Notes: generated from the letters alone by a model not told the origin. A stretch of DNA of 64,000 bases from CAVONB01 sp963697205 (GCA_963697205.1 CAVONB010000008.1:345956-409955); one strand, 5' to 3'. Positions 47,242 to 55,991 are shown, counted from the stretch's first letter. Numbers and translations: made by a program.

Positions 47242-48551
47242 TGTCGCCGGCCGAGATCGGCGGGTTCTCCGTCGCAGCCATCCTGATCCTGATCTACACC
47301 GGCATGCACGTGCCGATCGCCTTCTGCGTGGTTTCGCTGATCGGCGTGTGGTGGATCAAGGACTCGTTTGAACAGGCCGCCAAGATGCTGGCGCTGGCCG
47401 CCTCCGACGCGGTCTCCAGCTACGACTTCGGCGTCATCCCACTGTTCGTTCTGATGGGAATGCTCGTCTCGATGGCCGACCTTGGCCGCGATGCCTTCCT
47501 CGCCGCCAACGCCTTGCTCGGGCGCGTGCGCGGCGGTCTCGGCGTCGTTACCGTTGCCGCCAATGCTGTGTTCGCCGCCGTCACCGGCGTCTCTATCGCA
47601 TCCGCGGCGGTGTTCACCAAGATTGCCGTACCCGAGATGATCCGGCTCGGCTATCAGCCGCGCTTTGCCGTCGGCGTGGTGGCGGGCTCCTCGGTGCTCG
47701 GCATGCTCATCCCGCCGAGCCTGCTGCTGATCATCTACGGCCTGCTCGCCGAGCAGTCGATCGGCGCCCTGTTCATCGCCGGCGTCCTGCCGGGCCTCCT
47801 GCTCGCCGCCGTCTTCGTCATCCAGATCGTCGCCACCGCGTGGCTCGCACCCGGCCGTGTCTACGCCGCCGGCTCAACTGCCCAAGCCCCCGATCCGATC
47901 GGGCTCGGCGAGGCCTTCGCCCGGCTCGGGCCCCTCGTCGGCCTCGCCGGCCTCGTCATCGGCGGCATCTACATGGGCTGGTTCACGGCAACCGAGTCCG
48001 GCGCCGTGGGCGCTGCCTGCGCTCTTCTCATCGCGCTGTGGCGACGCAAACTGACATGGCCGGGCTTCTGGCAGGTGCTGGTCGAGACCGGGCAGGTGAC
48101 CGTCGCAATCCTGTTCGTCATCATCGCGGCGAATATCTACACGCGCCTCATCGCGCTGTCGGGCTTGCCGGGCCTGCTCGAGGGCTGGGTGAGCGCGAGC
48201 GACATGAGCTTCGTCGTCCTGCTGCTCGTCTACGCGCTCATCATCGTCGTGCTCGGCTCAATGCTCGACGGTGTCTCGATCATGTTGATCATGGTGCCGA
48301 TGTTCCTGCCGCTGGTGAAACCCTTCGGCGTCGATCTCGTCTGGTTCGGCATCGTCACGGTGATGGCCGTCGAGATAGGCTTGCTGACGCCGCCCTTCGG
48401 CCTCTCCGTCTTCGTCATCAAGAGCACGCTCGACGACGACCGCCTGACGCTCGGCGACATCTTCCGTGGCGCAGCACCGTTTGCCGTCGCGATGTTCCTA
48501 GTCCTCATCCTCGTGATCCTCGTCCCGCCCATCGCGACCGCGTTGCTGTAG
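47241..48551 (+). CDS. dctM: TRAP transporter large permease (DctM)
   Basis: A 436-residue inner-membrane transporter with about twelve hydrophobic helices: LILIYTGMHVPIAFCVVSLI, IPLFVLMGMLVSMADLGRD, GMLIPPSLLLIIYGLLAEQS and LGSMLDGVSIMLIMVPMFLP, all diagnostic of DctM. With DctP and DctQ it forms a sodium-driven uptake system. The start lies in the TGATG overlap with dctQ. Intact frame. Confidence 0.94.
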   Translation: MSPAEIGGFSVAAILILIYTGMHVPIAFCVVSLIGVWWIKDSFEQAAKMLALAASDAVSSYDFGVIPLFVLMGMLVSMADLGRDAFLAANALLGRVRGGLGVVTVAANAVFAAVTGVSIASAAVFTKIAVPEMIRLGYQPRFAVGVVAGSSVLGMLIPPSLLLIIYGLLAEQSIGALFIAGVLPGLLLAAVFVIQIVATAWLAPGRVYAAGSTAQAPDPIGLGEAFARLGPLVGLAGLVIGGIYMGWFTATESGAVGAACALLIALWRRKLTWPGFWQVLVETGQVTVAILFVIIAANIYTRLIALSGLPGLLEGWVSASDMSFVVLLLVYALIIVVLGSMLDGVSIMLIMVPMFLPLVKPFGVDLVWFGIVTVMAVEIGLLTPPFGLSVFVIKSTLDDDRLTLGDIFRGAAPFAVAMFLVLILVILVPPIATALL

Positions 48552-48973
48552 CGGACAGCCCCGCGCGAGCACTGAACTGGGGTGGGCGGCCGTCCCACGC
48601 GCGCGTCCGGCCACGCTCGCGGCACAACCACGCCGTCATGGCCAAGTAGGCGGCCATCCACGACACCGGGTGGTGGACATGTCCCATGGCCCCTGCTGGC
48701 GGGACACCCTCCGGACCTCGCGCCATTTTCCGACGACCCGAACACGCGCGTCCGGCGGGCCCCGTCCGGGTTAACCAGTCGAGCGAACGAGCCGGAAGCT
48801 ATGGATTTCCATAGCTTGGCTGGATGCACCGGAAATTCCTAGACTGAACCTCTTGATACGGCCAACGCGTCCAGCGTCATACGCGAACGCGCTGGAAGGC
48901 ATTGAGGTCGCGCGGCACAACGAGAAGGCGACAAGTCCAAATAGACTGCAAACGGAGTTTCTCGGAGTAGACG
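48552..48973. other. Intergenic region ahead of the collar gene
   Basis: About 420 bp after dctM. The first 200 bp hold nothing I can name. The last part carries the 22-bp palindrome and a promoter-like segment listed separately. Confidence 0.5.
48796..48817. promoter_or_regulatory. 22-bp palindromic operator upstream of the collar gene
   Basis: AAGCTATGGA and TCCATAGCTT form perfect 10-bp arms around TT. The right arm overlaps a TTGGCT -35-like hexamer and is followed by CCTAGACT where a -10 would fall, the geometry of LuxR-type activator sites. A related copy precedes the RTX gene (49561). The start codon is 157 bp downstream. Confidence 0.55.
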
Positions 48974-49612
48974 ATGACAACCCTGGACAACCGCCAGCCG
49001 ACGCTAGCACTCAATCAGACGGTCGCACTCAGCGGAATTTTTCCGTCCTCTGCCGGGAATTTGCTGCCCCTCGGCGCCATCCGGACCTACGCCTTTACGG
49101 CACAAGGCAACCCGAACGCCGATACCAACGGCCAATTACTGCCAGTATCGCAGAATTCGGCGTTGTTCTCGCTTCTGGGAACGACGTATGGCGGCGATGG
49201 CATCAAATCGTTCGCGCTGCCCGACCTGCGCAATCGCGCCGTCGTCGACGAGGGAAACGGTCGGCCCGAGGGATCCACGGCGGGCTCGGTTACGGAAACG
49301 ATAGTTTTCTCCGATCTCCAGAGCCTCGGACCATTGCCGCCTGTCGCCACCGACGACACGGCTTCGACGTCCCAGAACGACGCGGTGGCGTTGACGAGCC
49401 TGCTGGCGAACGACACCGACCTCAACGGCGATTCTCTGTCGATCGTGTCGGTCGACGGGTCGGCTGGGCAGGCCCCTCCGCGGCACGTGAGGCTTGGCGC
49501 GTGCGAAGGGCTCTCCCGATCGGATCCCGCGTGTCTCAAGCAAACTCTAAGTCCACCCGCAAACTATGGAAAACCACAGCTAGGCGAGCGGCAAGGAAAC
49601 TCCCTATGCTGA
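48974..49612 (+). CDS. Phage tail-collar-like protein, cut off inside an Ig/cadherin-like domain
   Basis: A 212-residue protein. Residues about 15-100 match a tail-collar (microcystin-dependent MdpB-type) domain: AIRTYAFTAQGNPNADTNGQ, LFSLLGTTYGGDGIKSFALP, LPDLRNRAVVDEG. A bacterial Ig/cadherin-like domain starts at about 120 (DDTASTSQNDAVALTSLLAN, DTDLNGDSLSIVSVDGS) but after SVDGS the similarity ends and an unrelated Arg-rich tail runs to the stop, so the gene looks truncated. Full relatives are large adhesin-type proteins. CGGAG precedes the ATG. Confidence 0.7.
   Translation: MTTLDNRQPTLALNQTVALSGIFPSSAGNLLPLGAIRTYAFTAQGNPNADTNGQLLPVSQNSALFSLLGTTYGGDGIKSFALPDLRNRAVVDEGNGRPEGSTAGSVTETIVFSDLQSLGPLPPVATDDTASTSQNDAVALTSLLANDTDLNGDSLSIVSVDGSAGQAPPRHVRLGACEGLSRSDPACLKQTLSPPANYGKPQLGERQGNSLC
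49561..49584. promoter_or_regulatory. Diverged copy of the palindromic operator, upstream of the RTX gene
   Basis: AAACTATGGA then AAACCACAGCTAGG matches the operator at 48796, with an imperfect right arm. Over 60 bp starting at each site I count 39 identical positions without gaps, extending through the -10-like region (CCCTATGCT versus TCCTAGACT). The RTX start codon is 119 bp downstream. Confidence 0.5.
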
Positions 49613-49702
49613 TCCTTCTCATTTGGCCCGCACTTTAGGCCGCAGCGCGGCTGTGCCGGGGCAACATTGCGGTTCTGTACCTTTTTTTCCGGAGGCTTGC
49701 CT

Positions 49703-52700
49703 ATGGCCACCTACACAAATGTCGCCGTGCTCACTGGGGATACCAATTGGGGCGATATCGACGGGACTATTGCGTCCATCTCAAGCAGCCTCGTGATCAT
49801 CATCAATACCGACGGCACGCGGACATACCTGTTCGGCTCGGGGTTTACCGGCGCATCGGGTGTGCTGACGGGCGGGACGATAACCGCGATGGGCCGCACG
49901 CGCGACGGCGGCGCGACCTTCTTCGAACAGATCACGGGGATCAGTTTCAGCGCGATAACGTTCAGCAATCAGCTGGCGAGCGACCCCAACTTTCTGGGCA
50001 TTTTCGCCAATATTTTCAAAGCTGATGACATTTTCATCGGGGGTACTGTTGGTGAGGTATTGCACGGTTTCGACGGCGCGGATTCGCTGGTCGGCGGCGC
50101 GGGGGCGGACACGATCACGGGCGGCGCGGGCAACGATACGCAGGAGGGCGGCGCGGGCGATGATGTGTTTGTCATCGGGAACCTGCTGGCGGACCATCCT
50201 AGCGGTCCCACAGGCGAAGTCATCGACGGCGGTGACGACTTCGACACGCTTCGCTTCACGGCGACGGGCGACTTCGCTCTCACGTTGTCGGACAACATTA
50301 CCGGCGTCGAGCTGATCGAGATCTCCGATATCGCAGGCGACAACTCCGGGACGAACAACGCCAGTATCCTAGGGTTCCGTGTCGGGGGGGCTTACACCCT
50401 CCAGGGCAACAACGGCGACAATCGTCTTGTTTCCGGCCTGGGCGATCAGACCATCCTCGGCGGCGATGGGGCGGATCGGATTGATGGTGGAGAGGGTGCC
50501 GACGATCTACGCGGCGAGGGCGGCGACGATACATTCGTCATCGATGGCTTGGCCGTGTCCATCGCGCATCCAGCCAACGAGACCATCGACGGAGGCAGCG
50601 GCACCGACACCCTCAGGCTGGGGCCGCGCTCAATCCCTCAGGTCGTATCCGTCTCTGCGAACGTCTCCAGTATCGAGGTCTTCGAGATCGCGGACTATGA
50701 TGACGGGCCAACCACTCTGTCTGGCGGCATTGACGCAAGTGCGGTGGCGGGTCCCTACACGATGCAGGGTAGCCTCGGTGACGACACGCTGATCGCCGGC
50801 TCCGGCGGAAACACCATCGACGGCGGCGATGGCGCGGATTCGCTGGTCGGCGGCGCGGGGGCGGACACGATCACGGGCGGCGCGGGCAACGATACGCAGG
50901 AGGGCGGCGCGGGCGATGATGTGTTTGTCATCGGGAACCTGCTGGCGGACCATCCTAGCGGTCCCACAGGCGAAGTCATCGACGGCGGTGACGACTTCGA
51001 CACGCTTCGCTTCACGGCGACGGGCGACTTCGCTCTCACGTTGTCGGACAACATTACCGGCGTCGAGCTGATCGAGATCTCCGATATCGCAGGCGACAAC
51101 TCCGGGACGAACAACGCCAGTATCCTAGGGTTCCGTGTCGGGGGGGCTTACACCCTCCAGGGCAACAACGGCGACAATCGTCTTGTTTCCGGCCTGGGCG
51201 ATCAGACCATCCTCGGCGGCGATGGGGCGGATCGGATTGATGGTGGAGAGGGTGCCGACGATCTACGCGGCGAGGGCGGCGACGATACATTCGTCATCGA
51301 TGGCTTGGCCGTGTCCATCGCGCATCCAGCCAACGAGACCATCGATGGCGGCAGCGGCACCGACACCCTCAGGCTGGCGCCGCACTTAATCCCGCAGGTC
51401 TTATCCGTCTCTGCGAACGTCTCCAGCATCGAGATCTTCGAAATCGCGGACTATTTTGGTGCGCCAACCGCTCTCTCCGGCGGCATCGACGCCAGCGCGG
51501 TGGCCGGTCCCTACACGATGCAGGGTAGCCTCGGCGACGACACGCTGATCGCCGGCTCCGGCGGAAACACCATCGACGGCGGCGACGGCAACGACACGCT
51601 CACCGGCGGCGCGGGCGCCGACACGCTGCTCGGCTTTTCCGGCGACGACACATTCCATTTCTCGTTCGCGGATACGGCGGCCGGGGAGGTGATCGACGGC
51701 GGCACGCACACGACCGGTGACACACTTCTGATCGACGGCGGCGGCGCGGTGTCGCTCGTCGGCGTCACCGTGACGGACATCGAGGATATCCAGCTCACCG
51801 ATGCAGCCGGGACGACGCTCACGGTGCAAGATGCCGCCCAGGCCGCGCTGATCTCGAGTGCGGCGGGTGCAAGCGATAGGGTGCACATCGGGTCATCGAC
51901 CGTCGTCACCGAGGCGCTGGTCAAGCAGCTCATACTCGATGCGGGCGTGGAGACCGTGACGTGGTCGATCCCGGGATTCGCATCCGCGGTCGAGGCGGTG
52001 CCCGACGGCCTCGGCGGCTTCATCATCTCCTACGACGACGGCGACGACCTGAAGCCGTGGGATACGATCGACGCCCAATACGACAGCCTCGGCCGCAAGG
52101 TCGCGCAGACCAACGACTACGACTTCCCGGGGCCCGAGGGCGGCATCACATCGAACTACACCTTCGATCCCGCGACGGGGTTCGCGACGACGATCGTCCA
52201 TACCGACGGTCACCTGCAGCGCACGTTCTCCACCATCACGACGACGCTGGAGAACGGCGTGGTCACCAAAGTCGACACGATCAACGACAACAACACGGCG
52301 TCGAACGCCGACGACACGCTGGTCGAGCAATTCTTCACGGCCGGCGTCATCACGCTGGAGCGCACGACCGACACCTCGAGCGGCAACGCCGGCAAACCCT
52401 GGCTCTACATCGACCGCGAGTATGAAGGCGGCGTGACGCAGATCTTCCGAACGTTCTGGGACGCGGGCGTCAACGGCGGCGGCCAGCAGGTGGTCGGCAC
52501 GGCGGGGTCGCAGGTGATCGAGGGCGTGGTGGCCGGTGGCGGCGTGTCGACCACCAACGACGCGCTGGTCGGCGGTGCAGGGGCGGACACATTCCGCTTC
52601 GTGCCCGGCTTCGGCCACGACACCATCTACGACTTCGCCGACGGCACCGACCTGTTGGACCTCAGCTCATACGCTGCCGGCATCGAGACGCTCTCCGAGC

Positions 52701-52840
52701 TCCAGAACGCCGCCTCGATCAGGGAGGTTGCGTTTGGCGCAAGTTTCAACACCGTGATCGATTTCAATGCTTCGGACGACCAGATCACCATCCGCAACTT
52801 CCTCATCGCCCAGCTCGACAACACCGACTTCGTCGTCTGA
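49703..52840 (+). CDS. Large RTX calcium-binding secreted protein with internal duplication
   Basis: A 1045-residue acidic protein. Nonapeptide RTX blocks (GGAGADTITGGAGNDTQEGG, GGDGADRIDGGEGADDLRGE, GGDGNDTLTGGAGADTLLGF) alternate with beta segments (ATGDFALTLSDNITGVELIE). A 252-residue unit occurs twice. Residues about 740-930 form a different region with an RHS-like line YDSLGRKVAQTNDYDFPGPE. The C-terminus ends in a last RTX block and DNTDFVV; an acidic residue plus hydrophobics is the export signal recognised by PrtD-type transporters. No N-terminal signal. GGAGG precedes ATG 49703. Confidence 0.9.
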   Translation: MATYTNVAVLTGDTNWGDIDGTIASISSSLVIIINTDGTRTYLFGSGFTGASGVLTGGTITAMGRTRDGGATFFEQITGISFSAITFSNQLASDPNFLGIFANIFKADDIFIGGTVGEVLHGFDGADSLVGGAGADTITGGAGNDTQEGGAGDDVFVIGNLLADHPSGPTGEVIDGGDDFDTLRFTATGDFALTLSDNITGVELIEISDIAGDNSGTNNASILGFRVGGAYTLQGNNGDNRLVSGLGDQTILGGDGADRIDGGEGADDLRGEGGDDTFVIDGLAVSIAHPANETIDGGSGTDTLRLGPRSIPQVVSVSANVSSIEVFEIADYDDGPTTLSGGIDASAVAGPYTMQGSLGDDTLIAGSGGNTIDGGDGADSLVGGAGADTITGGAGNDTQEGGAGDDVFVIGNLLADHPSGPTGEVIDGGDDFDTLRFTATGDFALTLSDNITGVELIEISDIAGDNSGTNNASILGFRVGGAYTLQGNNGDNRLVSGLGDQTILGGDGADRIDGGEGADDLRGEGGDDTFVIDGLAVSIAHPANETIDGGSGTDTLRLAPHLIPQVLSVSANVSSIEIFEIADYFGAPTALSGGIDASAVAGPYTMQGSLGDDTLIAGSGGNTIDGGDGNDTLTGGAGADTLLGFSGDDTFHFSFADTAAGEVIDGGTHTTGDTLLIDGGGAVSLVGVTVTDIEDIQLTDAAGTTLTVQDAAQAALISSAAGASDRVHIGSSTVVTEALVKQLILDAGVETVTWSIPGFASAVEAVPDGLGGFIISYDDGDDLKPWDTIDAQYDSLGRKVAQTNDYDFPGPEGGITSNYTFDPATGFATTIVHTDGHLQRTFSTITTTLENGVVTKVDTINDNNTASNADDTLVEQFFTAGVITLERTTDTSSGNAGKPWLYIDREYEGGVTQIFRTFWDAGVNGGGQQVVGTAGSQVIEGVVAGGGVSTTNDALVGGAGADTFRFVPGFGHDTIYDFADGTDLLDLSSYAAGIETLSELQNAASIREVAFGASFNTVIDFNASDDQITIRNFLIAQLDNTDFVV
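50075..51586 (+). repeat. Tandem 756-bp duplication within the RTX gene
   Basis: Units 50075-50830 and 50831-51586. The first 510 bp or so of each unit appear identical by reading; differences start near 50587/51343 (CGACGGAGGC versus CGATGGCGGC), and the last 240 bp differ at scattered sites. The length is a multiple of three and keeps frame. The sharp contrast between identical and diverged parts suggests recent duplication or gene conversion. Confidence 0.85.
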
Positions 52841-52843
52841 CCG

Positions 52844-52876
52844 GGCGGGCATGCCGCGGGGTTGGCGTGCCCCGCC
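52844..52876 (+). terminator. Hairpin after the RTX gene
   Basis: GGCGGGCATGCC (52844-52855) pairs with GGCGTGCCCCGCC (52864-52876) with one or two mismatches, just after the stop codon. There is no T-run, so it may be a weak terminator or an mRNA-stabilising hairpin. Confidence 0.4.
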
Positions 52877-52964
52877 ATCCCCTCCCACTACGCGGTCACA
52901 GCCGCGTCGCAATTCCTCGCCATGAGCCTGGTGAATGCGCCACCCATCGACCCGCACGATGCGC

Positions 52965-52970
52965 TATAAT
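52965..52970 (+). promoter_or_regulatory. Consensus -10 box upstream of the GH114 gene
   Basis: A perfect TATAAT, rare in this GC-rich window, would start transcription near 52977, about 65 bp before the ATG at 53042. No convincing -35 is seen, so an activator or extended contact may be needed. Confidence 0.4.
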
Positions 52971-53041
52971 GCGCCGAGTGCGCCGGTCGTGGCGATGGCG
53001 CGCACTTCGGCCCGCCGGTCCCGGCGAACGCGAGAACATCC

Positions 53042-54061
53042 ATGCATCGTCTCCTATCGATCGCCGTGGCCGCCTTCGTTGCGCTGGCCGCCCTCGTCGA
53101 TCTCCTGGCGCTGCGCCCGCAAACGGCCACGTCCTCGCCGCTCTCCGGCGTCGGCTCCTGGTACTATCAGCTCCAGAACCTCGACCGCGATCTCGACCGC
53201 ATTGCCGCAGTGCCTGCCGACCTACTCGTCGTCGACTTCTCCATGAGCCAGAGCGGCGGCCGCCCAATGCGGCCGTTCTCCAGCGAGGAGGTCGCGCGCC
53301 TGAAGCAGAAGCCGGACGGAGGCCGCCGGATCGTGCTCGCCTACTTTTCGATCGGCGAGGCCGAGGAGTACCGCTTCTACTGGAACCCGGCGTGGAAGAC
53401 GTCTCCGCCGGACTGGTTGATCGCGGAGAACTGCCGCTGGCCGCGCAACCACCTCGTGCGCTTCTGGCACGACGGCTGGAAGGACATCATGATCCGCGGC
53501 CCCAAGTCCTACCTGGGACGCATCCAGGCGGCCGGCTTCGACGGCGTCTACCTCGATCGCGTCGACGTCTACGCCGACATTAAGGACCGCCATCCCGACG
53601 CCCGCGCCGACATGATCGCTTTCGTCGCGGAGTTGGCCGCGACCGCCCGCGGACGCACGCCGGGCTTCCTCGTCGTCGCTCAGAACGCGGAGGACCTGCT
53701 CGACGACCAGCGCTACCGCAGCCTGCTCGACGGCCTCGGCAAGGAGGACCTGCTCTACGGGCTCGCCGGCACCTCCACGCGCAACGCCCCGACCTCCATC
53801 GGCTGGAGCCGCACGCGCCTCGACGCGCTGCGTGCGGAGGGCAAGCCGGTCTTCGTCGCGGAGTATCTGACGCAGCCCGATCAGGTGACCAAGGCGCGCG
53901 CCGAGCTGGAGGCGTTGGGCTACGTCGGCGTCTTTCCGCCCCGCGCGCTCGACGGCTCCGACCCGCTCGCCCCTCCGCCGCCCGCGGCCGCTGCGAGCCC
54001 GTCCTACGGTACGCCCGAATACATGCACGCCAACTGCAGCGGCGTGTGGAAGAAGGACTGA
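53042..54061 (+). CDS. GH114-type (endo-alpha-1,4-polygalactosaminidase-like) exported hydrolase
   Basis: A 339-residue TIM-barrel protein. Signal peptide/anchor MHRLLSIAVAAFVALAALVD; then SWYYQLQNLDRDLDRIA, LLVVDFSMSQSGG, IVLAYFSIGEAEEYRFYW, GFDGVYLDRVDVYADI and FLVVAQNAEDLLDD, the TM1410/GH114 pattern with the acidic residues DxxxxDxVDxY. Family enzymes cut galactosamine-containing polysaccharide such as biofilm exopolymers. Pro/Ala-rich tail near the end, then a Cys. It follows the RTX gene by 200 bp. Confidence 0.85.
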   Translation: MHRLLSIAVAAFVALAALVDLLALRPQTATSSPLSGVGSWYYQLQNLDRDLDRIAAVPADLLVVDFSMSQSGGRPMRPFSSEEVARLKQKPDGGRRIVLAYFSIGEAEEYRFYWNPAWKTSPPDWLIAENCRWPRNHLVRFWHDGWKDIMIRGPKSYLGRIQAAGFDGVYLDRVDVYADIKDRHPDARADMIAFVAELAATARGRTPGFLVVAQNAEDLLDDQRYRSLLDGLGKEDLLYGLAGTSTRNAPTSIGWSRTRLDALRAEGKPVFVAEYLTQPDQVTKARAELEALGYVGVFPPRALDGSDPLAPPPPAAAASPSYGTPEYMHANCSGVWKKD

Positions 54062-54122
54062 GGCGCCCGCGCACCCCGACGCCGTCACGCCGGCCCACGC
54101 CGACACCGCGAGCCCTCAGCCC

Positions 54123-55322
54123 TCAGCTCGCGGTGTGCCGCAACAGTTGCTGCGTGGCGCGCAGCCGCTGGGCAGAGTCGCCGGCGATGTGGCTCCAGAT
54201 GAACCCGTCCCGCACCAGCTTGTCGGCGTTGTGATCGAGCGCGCACGATGCCTCCCCGCGCAGCGCAAGGTTCAGCTCGCTCACCTCCTGGATCACGTCG
54301 GTGGAGAAATTCATCGCCAGCGTGCCGATCGGCGAGCTGACTTTGTTGTCGTGCTCCCATGCCGCCCGCAGCACAAGCGAGCGCAACGCCTCGGTCATGA
54401 TGAACATGCGGTTGAGCTTCAGCTGCACGAGCTGTTGCTCGGCTAACAGCGCGCCACCCTGCGTGCGCCCGCGCACGTAGGCGATGGCCTGCGCGCAGGC
54501 CGCGTCCGCGACGCCGAGCGCGTTGGCGGTGTACTCCAGATCCCCGAACGGATCCGAGCCGGCCGCCTGCCCGCTGCGCTTCTTGTCGGTGCGGTTAACG
54601 CTGCCGACCACGTTGGCGTGCGGCACGCGCGCATTCTCGAACACCAGCTCGGTGTTCTGGTAGAACCGCCACCCGCTCTTGTTGAACACCTTTCCGATCC
54701 GGAATCCCGGCGTCTCGCTCGGCACCAGGAACATGGTCGTGCCTTCGTTGACCGCGACATCGGGATTGGTGCGCGCATCGACGATGAACAGCTTGGCCAC
54801 CGTCCCGTTGGCGATATAGGACTTCGTCCCGTTGAGGATCCAGTCGTCGCCGCGCCGCTCCGCCTGCAGCTTCAGCCCGGCCCTGGGATCGTTCGCCGGC
54901 GGCAGGCGGTTGTCCGATCCCGCCGTCGGCTCGGTGATGCCGCGGCCGAGCAGATAGTCCTCGTCCGCCATGAAGGGGCGCAGAAACCGCGCCTTCTGGT
55001 CCTCGCTGCACAGCGTCGCCAGCAGGTGGCTCCACTTCCAGCACTGGGTGAACGTCTTTGCGATCGCGCTGTCGCCGCGGGCAAGCTCCGTCGCCACCAG
55101 CACCTGCGTCACGAAATCGAGCCCCGCCCCGCCCCAGGCCTCGGGCACCGCCGCCGTCCGCAGGCCGAGCCTGGAACCCTGCCGGATGACGTCCTGGTCG
55201 AACGTGCCGGCGGGGTCCGCGATCTGATCGCGGGCGAGCGAGATCGGCCGGATGCAGTCCTCGGCAAACCGGCGCGCCTTCGTCTGCCACGCGCGCTGCT
55301 CGTCGGTGAGGGAGAAGTCCAT
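54123..55322 (-). CDS. Acyl-CoA dehydrogenase
   Basis: A 399-residue flavoenzyme. N-terminal DFSLTDEQRAWQTKARRFAE; FAD/substrate region LGRGITEPTAGSDN, then IANGTVAKLFIVDARTN and GFRIGKVFNKSGWRFYQN; the C-terminal helical domain has IAYVRGRTQGGALLAEQQLV and a DVIQEVSELNLALRGEAS end. It introduces the alpha-beta double bond in an acyl-CoA. GAGGA precedes ATG 55322. It stands alone at the edge of the chromosomal region beside the island. Confidence 0.92.
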   Translation of the reverse strand: MDFSLTDEQRAWQTKARRFAEDCIRPISLARDQIADPAGTFDQDVIRQGSRLGLRTAAVPEAWGGAGLDFVTQVLVATELARGDSAIAKTFTQCWKWSHLLATLCSEDQKARFLRPFMADEDYLLGRGITEPTAGSDNRLPPANDPRAGLKLQAERRGDDWILNGTKSYIANGTVAKLFIVDARTNPDVAVNEGTTMFLVPSETPGFRIGKVFNKSGWRFYQNTELVFENARVPHANVVGSVNRTDKKRSGQAAGSDPFGDLEYTANALGVADAACAQAIAYVRGRTQGGALLAEQQLVQLKLNRMFIMTEALRSLVLRAAWEHDNKVSSPIGTLAMNFSTDVIQEVSELNLALRGEASCALDHNADKLVRDGFIWSHIAGDSAQRLRATQQLLRHTAS

Positions 55323-55798
55323 GCGTCCTCGCTTGATTGCGCCGCGTGCCGGTCCGCGATCCCATCGCGCCGGAAAGGCGCGCCCGTCATGATAGCAACG
55401 CCCCGCCCGCCCGGCCACCGCCGCCGGAAAGCGCGCCAGCCAGGACCCATCCAGTAATCAGTGCGCACCCGCGCCCCCGCCGCCGGCCCCCGCGGCGGGC
55501 GCACGCGTGACTTCACCGCAGCGCCGTTTCGCACTCTTCTGCGAGCGGAACGCAGTGACGCATCACGCTGCTCCGCTGAGCGGAGGAGGGCCGGGCGGCC
55601 TGCGCCAAAAGGATGGAAACGTTCCCAAAACAGCCCCCCCGACAATGCTTGGACAAGGGCAGCGGAAACTTTGTCCCAACCGCAAATCGGGGAAAGCAAG
55701 CCCAGTCATGCGATACGCAACTCAGGGGCTGCTGTGGCCCGGGATGTTGCCCGAACCGCTGTCCGAAAATTTTGGACCAGCTGAATCATTGAAACTAT
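55323..55798. other. Intergenic region at the chromosome side of the island junction
   Basis: About 475 bp without a recognisable gene. It contains a perfect small hairpin CTCCGCT-G-AGCGGAG near 55580 and then runs into the tRNA fragment. Probably the region downstream of the original tRNA-Arg gene. Confidence 0.45.
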
Positions 55799-55843
55799 TG
55801 GCGACCCCGACAGGATTCGAACCTGTGACCCTCAGATTAGGAA
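55799..55843 (-). other. attachment site: 3' fragment of tRNA-Arg(CCU)
   Basis: On the minus strand it reads the anticodon loop TTCCTAA (anticodon CCU), half stem TCTGA, variable loop GGGTC, T-arm ACAGG-TTCGAAT-CCTGT, acceptor strand CGGGGTC, G and CCA. The sequence that should form the 5' half does not pair (no matching acceptor or D-arm), so this is an att copy, not a working tRNA. Nearest gene is the integrase, 170 bp away. Confidence 0.8.
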
Positions 55844-55958
55844 TTTCATTTTTGGCTGGTCCGGGGCTTTCCCACCGTTTCTGCCCGTTTCCCGTCGCAT
55901 TGATTTTGCGGCATATTCCTATCCGTGCGTTGCCGCCAGTCTCCGTGACCTTCATTTT

Positions 55959-55991
55959 CGGTGGCGACCCGGTGGCGACCCGGTGGCGACC
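55959..55991. repeat. Three tandem 11-bp repeats CGGTGGCGACC
   Basis: Exact copies at 55959, 55970 and 55981, ending 22 bp before the integrase start codon. Their place between att core and integrase suggests arm-type binding sites or an operator for the integrase. Confidence 0.7.

Noticed and set aside
48582..48842. An 86-residue plus-strand open frame upstream of the collar gene
   Set aside because: Arg/Pro/Gly-rich composition typical of shadow frames in GC-rich DNA, no ribosome site, and it spans the palindromic operator.
55799..55874. A complete tRNA gene on the minus strand
   Set aside because: The 3' half is a perfect tRNA-Arg end, but the expected 5' acceptor (GACCCCG) and D-arm are absent, so it is an att copy only.
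55959..55991. CRISPR-like array from the 11-bp repeats
   Set aside because: Repeats are tandem without spacers and there are no cas genes in the window.
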